This document shows positions 41,577-49,710 of a DNA stretch of 50,356 bases, piece by piece; positions within the stretch are counted from its first letter, which is position 1, and the number at the start of each line of letters is the position of its first letter. Both the position numbers and the translations under genes were made by a program. The notes beneath the pieces are model-generated. The model made no database searches. It was not told where the DNA came from and saw only the letters and a program-made list of their open reading frames with translations. Location: assembly GCA_029941315.1 (NCBI GenBank), contig JAPYQE010000015.1:1-50356 (forward strand), given 5' to 3'. The stretch is from GCA-2724215 sp015660315. GTDB taxonomy: Bacteria > Latescibacterota > UBA2968 > UBA8231.

Positions 41577-43574
41577 GTGAACGTACAAGACAAACCCAAT
41601 ATCCTATGGATCAGCACCCACGACACCAGCGCCTGGAACTATGGCTGCTACGGCGACACCTATTCCCGCACGCCCAATATCGACCGGCTGGCAGCCGAAG
41701 GGATACGCTATACCCACGCCTTCACAGCCGGACCCATATGTTCCCCGTCGCGCACCAGTATTTACACCGGCATGCACCCCACCACCCTGGGCACCCACCA
41801 TCACCGCAGCGCGGTGATCCGACCACCTGGGGTTGAACTGCTGCCGAAAATCCTGATGGATGCCGGCTATGCCTGTAGTAAACCGGACGAGGATATCAAT
41901 CTGTATATCGACAAAGAGGAGTATGAATCGTGCTACGACGCGGACGATATTTGGGAAAAACAGCCTAAAAACAAACCGTTCTTTGCCTACTTCAAACTGG
42001 GTAGCCCGCATGCCAGCGTGTTCAAGCTGACACCCGAGGAGGCCCGTCAGGCACGATCAAATCTGCTGGAAGACGATGAACTGCACGACCCGCAAGATGC
42101 GCCGGTGCCGAGTTTTGTCCCCGCTACGCCGCTGTTCCGGGAACGGATGGCGCTCTTCTATGATGCCATCACCAATATGGACAAGCAGGTGGGAGAGTTC
42201 CTTGACAAATTGCAAGCGCAGGGCCTGACGGAGAATACCATCGTCGTATTCTGGGGCGATCACGGTGCGGGCTACCCTCGCGGCAAAATACACGCCTACG
42301 ACGATGGACTGCATATTCCGCTGATTATGAAATTCCCACAAAAGTATCGCTACCTCGCTCCGGCAGACCCCGGCACCACGGTCGATGATCTGGTGATGCA
42401 CATGGACCTGGCGCCAACGATGCTGCAACTGGCGGATATACCCGCACCTGAGCATTTCCAGGGACGTGCTCTGTGCGGGCCGGATAAAGGCGCGGCGCGG
42501 GACTTTGTCTGTAGCGCCCGGGACCGGCTCGATAATAACCCGGAAATGATCCGCACCATCCGCACCCAGCAGTACCGCTATAACCGCAATTTCCTGCCGC
42601 ACCAGCCCTATGCTTCGTTCTATCCGGACGGTGGGTTCTTTGCCGCAGTCCCAAAAGAAGGCACACTGGAGCGCGACTTCTGGGAAACCTCCTGCTTACC
42701 AGGCAAGGAGAAAGTCCACGATCCCGACGGTGTATTCCTGATGTATGGACCGCCCATCATGGTCAAGCAGCAGGGCCTGCCCCAACAGTACCAACAATAC
42801 CCATTCTGGCAGGACCATAAACCACTCGAAGAATTGTACGACATCGAGCGCGACCCGGAAGAGATCCACAACCTGGCCGATGATCCCGCCTTCAGCGATG
42901 TCAAAGAGGAACTGCGTGGAAAACTCTTTGGCTGGATGATCGAGACCGCCGACCTGGGCCTAATCGATGAAACCGAGATCGTTGTGCGGGCTGTGGCCTA
43001 CAATGGTATTAGTCGTGAAGTGGGTGTGCACTGCGACAATTTTGCGCGAATCTTGGAGACCGCCGACTTGGCGCGGCTTGGTGAGGAGGGCAAAAAGGAG
43101 TTGCTGAACCGGCTGGACGATCCGGACAGTGCGGTGCGCTTCTGGGCGGTTACGGGCCTCTCCTGCTTCGATTTTGACGCCGAGACGATTGAACAACTAA
43201 AAGCGCAGCTCGCTGATGAGTCCATCAGTGTCAGCCTCGCTGCCGCCGACTACCTAGTGCGCTCAGGTGAGGGCGCGGTGACCCTAACCGCTTTTAACCG
43301 CGCCCTGCAAAGCGATATCCTCTGGGCGCGGATACGGGCCGGTGCCTATCTCTCCTACTGCAGCAGGGAACAACTCCAACCTATGAAACCGCTCATTCCC
43401 GCTTTACAGTCAGCAGCGGATAATCAACGCTTCTTTGGGCCGGAGCACGATCACCATATCAAAACCAAGTTGATGAGAATGCTCAACGCACAAAGAGATG
43501 TTATTGCCAAGCAGTGGGTATTGGAGCGGGTGGTGAAGAGAATTGAATTGGCCTCCGGGACTTGCCCCAATTAG
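41577..43574 (+). CDS. Cys-type sulfatase with C-terminal HEAT-like extension (665 residues)
   Basis: Start GTG 41577 is preceded by AAAGGAG (41563-41569) with a 7-nt spacer. KPNILWISTHDTSAWNYG opens the enzyme; C-S-P-S-R at residues 55-59 is the formylglycine motif, and VVFWGDHGAGYPRGK gives later ligands. The sulfatase part ends near residue 475 (LYDIERDPEEIHNLADDP). Residues ~510-650 are extra helical repeats (LNRLDDPDSAVRFWAVTGL, QLADESISVSLAAADYLV, SDILWARIRAGAYL) resembling HEAT/PBS-lyase-type repeats. Such repeats usually mediate protein contact and are uncommon on sulfatases. A decayed IS3 orfA follows 36 nt later. Confidence 0.94.
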   Translation: MNVQDKPNILWISTHDTSAWNYGCYGDTYSRTPNIDRLAAEGIRYTHAFTAGPICSPSRTSIYTGMHPTTLGTHHHRSAVIRPPGVELLPKILMDAGYACSKPDEDINLYIDKEEYESCYDADDIWEKQPKNKPFFAYFKLGSPHASVFKLTPEEARQARSNLLEDDELHDPQDAPVPSFVPATPLFRERMALFYDAITNMDKQVGEFLDKLQAQGLTENTIVVFWGDHGAGYPRGKIHAYDDGLHIPLIMKFPQKYRYLAPADPGTTVDDLVMHMDLAPTMLQLADIPAPEHFQGRALCGPDKGAARDFVCSARDRLDNNPEMIRTIRTQQYRYNRNFLPHQPYASFYPDGGFFAAVPKEGTLERDFWETSCLPGKEKVHDPDGVFLMYGPPIMVKQQGLPQQYQQYPFWQDHKPLEELYDIERDPEEIHNLADDPAFSDVKEELRGKLFGWMIETADLGLIDETEIVVRAVAYNGISREVGVHCDNFARILETADLARLGEEGKKELLNRLDDPDSAVRFWAVTGLSCFDFDAETIEQLKAQLADESISVSLAAADYLVRSGEGAVTLTAFNRALQSDILWARIRAGAYLSYCSREQLQPMKPLIPALQSAADNQRFFGPEHDHHIKTKLMRMLNAQRDVIAKQWVLERVVKRIELASGTCPN

Positions 43575-43610
43575 CGTGTGAGCTTTCCTTAAGCAAAATG
43601 GAGGAGAGTC

Positions 43611-43816
43611 ATGAAAGGAAAAACCCACAGCACAGAAGAAATAGTCTGCATTTTACGACAAGCAGATGGAGGAAAAACGGCGAGGCTGTGTGCCGCGAGC
43701 ACAACATCTGCGAGCAAATACTTTATCGGTGGAAAAAGAAATACGGCGGCATGGAGTTGACTGATGCCAAACGATTCAAAGACGTACTAGTCCATCAGCT
43801 ATGGGGGCGCAAATAG
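43611..43816 (+). mobile_element. truncated, frameshifted IS3-family orfA
   Basis: MKGKTHSTEEIVCILRQADG starts at ATG 43611; after a one-base loss near 43683 the frame continues as AVCREHNICEQILYRWKKKY and MELTDAKRFKD, then unrelated sequence (VLVHQLWGRK). It clearly matches the orfA at 38196-37897 but lies in the opposite orientation. The leucine-rich coiled coil and orfB are missing. The two remnants enclose the three-sulfatase block. Confidence 0.82.
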
Positions 43817-44153
43817 AACACTCTCGTCTCCCTATATTATCTAAAGGGAATAGGTCGGTGAACACATTTGGCGCTTGCTTCCTCGGACAAAATGGGTCGA
43901 TTCTGAAGATGATTTTCGAACGGCTTACAAAATTATAAGATAGCAATGCGGAGGTAGTCGCCAGCGTGTAACATTGCCTACCCACTCGGGCTGCGCCCCG
44001 CCTGCCCCGACACGCGATGTCGAAAGCCGATGCCCATGATGGCGAGCGGGGCCCATGGCTCAAACTCCTGGATCGTTTGCACTTGGGTTTTGCTTGTTAG
44101 AGGCCGCGGCGGTCAAGCCTCGGCAATCCTGACATCGCGAGTTTATAAGCCCT
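43817..44153. other. intergenic stretch, no gene recognised
   Basis: About 340 nt between the IS3 remnant and the aldehyde dehydrogenase gene. No frame with recognisable protein similarity, no tRNA-like fold and no strong terminator was seen. A weak GAGGC/GCCTC pairing lies around 44099-44120. It is probably debris from the rearrangement that left the IS3 remnant. Confidence 0.4.
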
Positions 44154-45665
44154 TTAACTATGGCTCGGGAAAGTGAATTTTGCACCTTCGCGAACACCAG
44201 TAGATGACCAGCGTTGGGTAATGGTTTTCCGTTTGGTGTAAAAGCGTATTGAGTCGGGACCATAAATATGCAAATCACCGAAGAGCGAGCGTTTGAATCC
44301 CCCAAAGGAGTGATAGGCTACCGGCACAGGTAATGGAACATTGATCCCCACCATGCCAACCTCAATATGATCACTGAAATAACGGGCCGCCTCTCCGTCA
44401 CGTGTAAAGATACAGGTACCATTTCCATACTCGTGATCATTGATCAGCTTCATGGCTTCTTCCATGGTTTTCACACGGACGACACAAAGAACGGGGCCAA
44501 AAATTTCCTCCTGGTAGATTTGCATCTCAGCTGTCACGCGATCAAAAAGACAAGCGCCTAAAAAGTTGCCATTTTCATGGCCTTCAACTTCCAATTCACG
44601 CCCGTCTACAACAAGTTCTGCTCCTGCTTTTATCCCGGAATCAATCAACCCTCTGACTTTTTTCATATGTGGTTCAGTGATCAGCGGCCCCATATCATTG
44701 TTGATGTCAGTTCCCGGCCCTACTTTCAGGTCTTTGAGTTCTTCACTCAGTTTTCCTACAAGAGCATCTGCGGTTTCATTGCCTATCGCAACGGCAACTG
44801 AAATGGCCATACAGCGTTCTCCACAGGAACCGTAGGCTGCCCCCATTAATGAGCTTACCGCATTGTCGAGGTCGGCATCAGGCATAACGAGCGCATGGTT
44901 TTTAGCACCTCCAAGTGCCTGGATTCGTTTCCCTGCTGCAGTACCTTTCGTGTAGATGTATTCAGCAATCGGTGTCGATCCCACAAAACTAACACCCTTT
45001 ACTCGGGGGTCTTCCAAAATAGTATCCACCGCCTCTTTATCTCCATTGACAACATTAATCACTCCCGCGGGTAAACCTGCCTCATGCAGTAATGAGGCGA
45101 CAAACAATGAAGAGCTCGGTGTGCGCTCTGAAGGTTTGAGCACAAAGGTATTTCCGCAGATGATCGCCGTCGGATACATCCAGAGGGGAACCATGACAGG
45201 AAAATTAAAAGGAGTAATTCCCGCAACTACACCTACAGGCTGAAACTCAGACCAGCTGTCAATTGCAGGGCCCACATCCTTCGAATACTCTCCTTTAAGC
45301 AATTCCGGCGCCCCACAAGCGTATTCTACATTTTCGATTGCACGGGATAATTCACCCCGCGCATCATCCAACACTTTCCCATGTTCCTCGGTCAACAAAG
45401 CACATATCTTATCTGCATTGGCTTCCAGTAGTTCTTTAAAACGATACATAACTCGTGCTCGTTTCATAGGCGGCGTACTACGCCAGGCCGGGTAAGCAGC
45501 CTGGGCTGCAGTGATCGCCTCTTCAACCATTGCTTTACTTGCCAATGCAACTTGCCTACTGATCACTCCAGTAGCAGGGTTTATAACATCCTGCGTACGA
45601 GATTGATCCTCAATTTTTTTTCCGTTTATCCAGTGTCCAATAGTTGCCATAGTTATAGTTGCCAT
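44154..45665 (-). CDS. mmsA: methylmalonate/malonate-semialdehyde dehydrogenase (CoA-acylating)
   Basis: 503 residues. Conserved points of the MmsA/IolA/BauC group: GVVAGITPFNFPVMVPLWM, KPSERTPSS, SFVGSTPIAEYIY, GAKNHALVMPDAD, and catalytic Cys285 in CGERCMAISVAV; the PMIT-type end is EIFGPVLCVVR ... HEYGNGTCIFTRDG. It turns methylmalonate or malonate semialdehyde plus CoA and NAD+ into propionyl- or acetyl-CoA in the cytoplasm. It follows the aminotransferase gene after 29 nt, matching the bauA-bauC order for beta-alanine breakdown. Two ATGs compete (45665, 45650), without a clear ribosome site. Codon use is AT-richer than regions A and B, suggesting a different origin. Confidence 0.92.
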   Translation of the reverse strand: MATITMATIGHWINGKKIEDQSRTQDVINPATGVISRQVALASKAMVEEAITAAQAAYPAWRSTPPMKRARVMYRFKELLEANADKICALLTEEHGKVLDDARGELSRAIENVEYACGAPELLKGEYSKDVGPAIDSWSEFQPVGVVAGITPFNFPVMVPLWMYPTAIICGNTFVLKPSERTPSSSLFVASLLHEAGLPAGVINVVNGDKEAVDTILEDPRVKGVSFVGSTPIAEYIYTKGTAAGKRIQALGGAKNHALVMPDADLDNAVSSLMGAAYGSCGERCMAISVAVAIGNETADALVGKLSEELKDLKVGPGTDINNDMGPLITEPHMKKVRGLIDSGIKAGAELVVDGRELEVEGHENGNFLGACLFDRVTAEMQIYQEEIFGPVLCVVRVKTMEEAMKLINDHEYGNGTCIFTRDGEAARYFSDHIEVGMVGINVPLPVPVAYHSFGGFKRSLFGDLHIYGPDSIRFYTKRKTITQRWSSTGVREGAKFTFPSHS

Positions 45666-45694
45666 AATTTCTTGAGGGTGTATGAAGATGCAGC

Positions 45695-47041
45695 TTATGA
45701 AGCCGTTGCTCGAATGGCGTCACCCAAAATATTAAAGAGATTATCGATTTCTTTTTCTTGCGCAATAAAAGGCGGTGCAATTTGTATGGTGTTCCCTCCA
45801 CAACGAACGTATACCCCAGCTGCAAAGCATTTTCGGAATATTTCGTAAGGACGCAGCGTTGGGTCTCCTCCTTTGGGTGTAAATTCAAGCGCTCCGGCCA
45901 GTCCAATATTACGAATATCTGTAATATTGGGTACCCCCTTTAACTGATGAATCGCATTCTCAAAATAAGGAGCTAATTCCCTGACCCGTGCATACGTCTG
46001 ATCTTTTTCATAGATATCTAATGTTGCCAGCGCAGCGGCACAGGCAACAGGGTGTGCAGAATAGGTATAACCATGGGGGAATTCTATGGCTTTTTCAGGA
46101 AGCTTCTGTTCCATAAATGCCGCATAAATTGTATCTTTCGCAATAACCGCCCCCATCGGGATAGTTCCATTAGTGAGGCCTTTGGCGATATTAAGTATAT
46201 CGGGTATCGTATCAAAAGTTTGAGCACCAAAAGCCTGGCCCGTCCTGCCAAATGCGGTTATTACTTCATCAAAAATCAAGAGAATATCGTGCTTGTCACA
46301 TAACTCCCGCAATCGCTTCAGGTAGCCTTTAGGGGGAACAATAACACCTGCTGAGCCCGAAAAAGGTTCAACGATCACAGCCGCAATATTGGAAGCATCG
46401 TGAAGCGCGATTAATTCTTCCAGATCATCAGCAAGCGCTACCCCATTTTCTGGAATTCCACGAGAAAAGGCATTCTCCTTTAGCAAGGTGTGCGGCAAGT
46501 GATCTGTATCCAGGCCGCTTCCAAAAAGTTTTCGGTTCCCGCCAATGCCACCCACACTGATGCCACCATAATTAACACCGTGATATCCTTTGGATCGGCC
46601 GATCAACTTGGTTTTGCTGGCTTGCCCTTTCGTCCGCCAATAGGCACGAGCCATTTTCAGAGAAGTGTCCGCTGATTCCGAACCTGAGTTAGTGAAAAAA
46701 ATGCGGTTCAGATTTTCCGGAGCAATCTGTTTTAAACGATCAGCTAATTCAAAGGCGATGGTTGAACCGACTTGAAATGAGGGAGAATAGTCCAACTGCG
46801 CGATCTGTTTGCTGACAGCATCTACTATTTCAGTTCGGCCATGCCCCAGCCCACAACACCACAGCCCCGACAAGCCATCAAAGATCTGTTTCCCCTCGGG
46901 AGTAGAATAATAAGCGCCTTTCGCACCACTAATGAGAATAGGGTTTTGTTTAAAATGTCGATTAGCCGTGAAAGGCATCCAGTAAGCATCCAGTGATATA
47001 CTGGTGATGCTGTCCGTGTTTTGGGGATCAATGTCTATCAT
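45695..47041 (-). CDS. bauA: beta-alanine:pyruvate (omega-amino acid) transaminase
   Basis: 448 residues, class III aminotransferase. It aligns by memory along its whole length with Pseudomonas BauA: YWMPFTANRHFKQNP, GLSGLWCCGLGHGR, SGSESADTSLKMARAYWR, GYHGVNYGGISVGGIGGNRK, DHLPHTL, and SAGVIVPPKGYLKRLRELCD. Asp258 (LLIFDEVITAFGR) and Lys287 (NIAKGLTNG) are the PLP-binding pair. It transfers the amino group of beta-alanine to pyruvate, giving malonate semialdehyde and alanine. The semialdehyde is the substrate of the dehydrogenase encoded 29 nt downstream. Start ATG 47041; ribosome site weak. Related taurine or other omega-amine transaminases cannot be fully excluded. Confidence 0.9.
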   Translation of the reverse strand: MIDIDPQNTDSITSISLDAYWMPFTANRHFKQNPILISGAKGAYYSTPEGKQIFDGLSGLWCCGLGHGRTEIVDAVSKQIAQLDYSPSFQVGSTIAFELADRLKQIAPENLNRIFFTNSGSESADTSLKMARAYWRTKGQASKTKLIGRSKGYHGVNYGGISVGGIGGNRKLFGSGLDTDHLPHTLLKENAFSRGIPENGVALADDLEELIALHDASNIAAVIVEPFSGSAGVIVPPKGYLKRLRELCDKHDILLIFDEVITAFGRTGQAFGAQTFDTIPDILNIAKGLTNGTIPMGAVIAKDTIYAAFMEQKLPEKAIEFPHGYTYSAHPVACAAALATLDIYEKDQTYARVRELAPYFENAIHQLKGVPNITDIRNIGLAGALEFTPKGGDPTLRPYEIFRKCFAAGVYVRCGGNTIQIAPPFIAQEKEIDNLFNILGDAIRATAS

Positions 47042-47146
47042 GATTTTGGTGTCACTTTACTCAGATAAAATTGAATATCTTCCGGCTGATCCAACGAAAG
47101 TTGCTACCTTCGGATCGACTAATTGCTTTCGAGCAGGAATTCTTCA

Positions 47147-47159
47147 CATAATCATTATG
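47147..47159. promoter_or_regulatory. short palindrome upstream of the transaminase gene
   Basis: CATAAT (47147-47152) and ATTATG (47154-47159) pair exactly around one base. It lies about 105 nt before the transaminase ATG and next to the end of a gene fragment. It could be an operator, or chance in an AT-rich patch. Confidence 0.25.
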
Positions 47160-47160
47160 A

Positions 47161-47424
47161 CTAGTTGATGGGAATTAAATTATCGTAAATGGAGTCGATT
47201 TGAAATCCATCAACTCCAACTTTCGTAAACCTTTTAATATCTTCCATAGCTAACTCTCTATCAGCATGCGAAGGATAGAGAAATGTGTTGATGGCCGGTA
47301 TGACAAAAGCCCCGCTCTGCTGCAACAGAGCTACGCCTTCCGATGGGAGATCGCCCTCTTTCCTGTAACTATTCAGTCTCGGCTCTTCCGTGAGTATGCC
47401 AAGGTTACGAAGGATTAAAAATAC
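47161..47424 (-). pseudogene. C-terminal fragment of a glycerophosphodiester phosphodiesterase-like gene
   Basis: An 87-codon frame without a start codon, bounded upstream by TAA (47427-47425) and ending at TAG 47163-47161. It reads ILRNLGILTEEPRLNSY, then GAFVIPAINTFLYPSH and FTKVGVDGFQIDSIYDNL. The strand-helix-strand with a closing GVDGF-x-x-D is the last part of the GDPD barrel, where the variable-length protein ends. The N-terminal two thirds are absent; the neighbouring sequence belongs to a methyltransferase gene. Family assignment rests on this short end only. Confidence 0.5.
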
Positions 47425-47496
47425 TTATCGAACTCCTCGAAGCTTAGATATTCCAGATAAGTCAGATCACGGCTGAACGTCGCGGATCTCGCGCGG

Positions 47497-48261
47497 CTAT
47501 AGGCCGCCGCAAGCATCCGGCTTATTGTGTTTCTCCAGCACGTAGATGATGAAGTTAGGAACCCTGATCTCATCATCAAGCTGGGGATAGTCTTCCAACT
47601 GTTCATCAGTCACCGTGGGTTCAATCAGGTCCACCAAGACGAATCCGACAGAAAGGAACCCACGCACGTACGTCGACAGGGAACGGTGAAAGTTTGTGAA
47701 GTCGGATCCCATCATTCTCCAACGACGCTCGGTCTCCTCGAAATACCGATCCAGAATGACGTGGAGCTTCTCCCCTTGCTGTGTCCTGTGCCACCCACCC
47801 ACGGCAGACCGCATCGGATGTAGGTTGGCAACGATGAAACGGCCGCCGGGCTTCAGGACACGGAAGACCTCCCTGTTGTTTGCCATGAAGTCCGGCAGAT
47901 CGCACTGGTTGAGATAGGAAATGCAGAAGTCAAAGGACTCCGGATCAAGGAACCCCAAGTCTTGCACGTCGGCAACGCGGTACTCGTCGCGCTGTGACTG
48001 TGATTGCTTGGCCGCCTCAACCATGGGCTCGCAGAGGTCAAGGCCGAGTACGTATGCTGCCCCTTGCTGGGCAAGCATCCGACAGAAACGGCCTTCACCG
48101 CAGCCGCTGTCCAGAATGCGGAGTCCTGTGACATCGCCGCATGCCCGCAGCATCGGTTTATCCAGTAGACCAGCGCGCGTGGGATTGACCCCTTCGCGAG
48201 CCTCGTAAATCCACGCAGGAGCAAGGTCAATCCATTCACGCTTGAGTTCGTCTCGATTCAC
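47497..48261 (-). CDS. class I SAM-dependent methyltransferase
   Basis: 254 residues from GTG 48261, chosen because AAGGA lies 7 nt upstream; a TTG at 48285 has none. Motif I is RILDSGCGEGRFCRML, the SAM-binding loop, followed by an acidic end of strand 2 (VLGLDLCEPMVEAA), VADVQDLG (motif II region) and VLKPGGRFIVANLHP (post-II). This is a Methyltransf_11/25-like fold. The C-terminal third (YFEETERRWRMMG, FHRSLSTYVRGFLSVGF) matches small-molecule methyltransferases. The substrate is not evident. The adjacent gene is a second, frameshifted methyltransferase of a different subgroup and composition. Confidence 0.88.
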   Translation of the reverse strand: MNRDELKREWIDLAPAWIYEAREGVNPTRAGLLDKPMLRACGDVTGLRILDSGCGEGRFCRMLAQQGAAYVLGLDLCEPMVEAAKQSQSQRDEYRVADVQDLGFLDPESFDFCISYLNQCDLPDFMANNREVFRVLKPGGRFIVANLHPMRSAVGGWHRTQQGEKLHVILDRYFEETERRWRMMGSDFTNFHRSLSTYVRGFLSVGFVLVDLIEPTVTDEQLEDYPQLDDEIRVPNFIIYVLEKHNKPDACGGL

Positions 48262-48338
48262 CGATGTATCCTTCTTCAAGCACAACGTTGAGCTTTGGAC
48301 AAACGGCGAGGCCGTTTGTCCAAAGCAACAGCACCTTG

Positions 48339-49170
48339 TTATATTTTCTTAGCAATAATTTCAATTGGAGCAATCAAATTTTCTGCTATATTTTTAATCA
48401 TATTTTTAATTTTCTCGGCAGTACTTTCCTGCATCAAAGTGTGTAAACCGAGAGGCGGCGGGCCACCATTAGCCTCAGCTTTTGCACGTAGCTGTTTAAA
48501 AAATTCCAGCGCAAAATCACGACGACTGTTCTCTTCGGAAAAATAAAAGCCAGCATCACTTAATGCTTTTTTGTATTGATCGGGTGTTGATAGCTTGCTG
48601 GTGCTGCTTTCTGTTGCCCATGGGACAGGATAAAGAAGCTCACCTTCTTGTTGACGCATAATGTCATAAACACCGAAATATGCTCCAGGTTTTAATACTC
48701 TATAAATTTCAGAAAATAACGATGATTTATCATCAATATTCATACCAACATGAAGCATATAACCGCCATCAAACATGCTATCTTGAAAAGGCATTGATAA
48801 TGCACTTCCCTGCTCAAGAGTTACATCACCCTCAAGATTTAACCAACCACACTAAGACCTTTCCTGTTTCAATATACTCAGGTGTTAAGTCAATTCCTGT
48901 AACGCGGCTTTTAAACTTAGTTGCCACGTACCGCGATGCCCCTCCTAAACCACAACCCACATCTAACACATGGTTTTTTTCTGAAAAGTTGAGTTGATCG
49001 ATTAGATTATCGGTTGCTACGCGTCCTCCGATATGGAACTCATCGACAGGCGCAAGATCTTCAATTGTTACATTCTCAGTGGTTTTACCGAGAGCGGGAA
49101 GAGCGGCTTCAATTGCATTAATTAGATCACCGTGTAAATAATCGTCTGATACAGTTTTATCATATGACAT
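48339..49170 (-). pseudogene. SAM-dependent methyltransferase (sarcosine/dimethylglycine type-like), frameshifted
   Basis: Two frames form one protein. The first (49170-48832) has NHVLDVGCGLGGASRYVA and VTGIDLTPEYIETGKVL, then runs off to a stop. The second resumes as NLEGDVTLEQGSALSMPF and continues to the end at 48339 (FDGGYMLHVGMNI, VLKPGAYFGVYDI). Dropping one base in the minus-strand TTAGTGT near 48852 restores one reading. The motif I and the 'HVGMNI' stretch recall glycine/sarcosine or dimethylglycine N-methyltransferases (glycine betaine synthesis). Codon use is distinctly AT-rich. Either a true decayed gene or an assembly error at one base; the latter would leave it intact (~275 residues). 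Confidence 0.75.
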
Positions 49171-49210
49171 AAATAATTAATCTCCTGACTCCCTATTAAA
49201 AAATGCGAAT

Positions 49211-49710
49211 TCAACCTGTAAGTGCAATAGTGTAATCCACGGGTTGGTATCCAGTTTCACGGCATAAGACTTCGTTTGGGGTTTGGCAGTCCAAGCATTT
49301 TCGTGGTCTGTGGTTGAGTTGGTTTCTGATGTAGTGCACGTCTTGTTGTGTTAGGTGTTCAAGGGGCTCGCCTTGGGGTACGTATTGGCGAATTAAGCCG
49401 TTGGTATTCTCGTTGAGTCCGCGCTCCCATGAATGGTAAGGATGGGCGAAATAGACCGCTGCCACCTATCGCGTGTGCGATCATTGGATGGGCGGCAAAC
49501 TCTTTGCCGTTGTCGGCCGTCACGGTGAAGGTATAGGCCTAGTAGGGTCGGAGCAATTCAATGGCTTTGGCGGCCACCTCGTCTGCGTGTTTAGAGGCCA
49601 CTTTGCCCACCAAGGTATAACGTGAACGTCGTTCAACTAAAGTCAACAAGGTCCCCCGGGTTTGGCTCCTATCACCAAGTCAATCTCCCAATAACCGATG
49701 CGGCTTTTCT
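49211..49710 (-). mobile_element. broken IS30-family transposase (C-terminal half)
   Basis: The reconstruction reads SRIGYWEIDLVIGAKPGG (first DDE Asp), LLTLVERRSRYTLVGKVASK, a TAG stop at 49541-49539, TVTADNGKEFAAHP (second Asp), then after a frame change VYFAHPYHSWERGLNENTNG with the DDE Glu, and LNHRPRKCLDCQTPNEVL. Two frame changes and one stop mean it is inactive. The N-terminal helix-turn-helix half is missing; the remnant abuts the stop of the oxidoreductase gene. No terminal inverted repeats could be found. Confidence 0.85.

Noticed and set aside
43776..44063. 95-codon minus-strand frame after the IS3 remnant
   Set aside because: No recognisable family or ribosome site; overlaps the transposase remnant.
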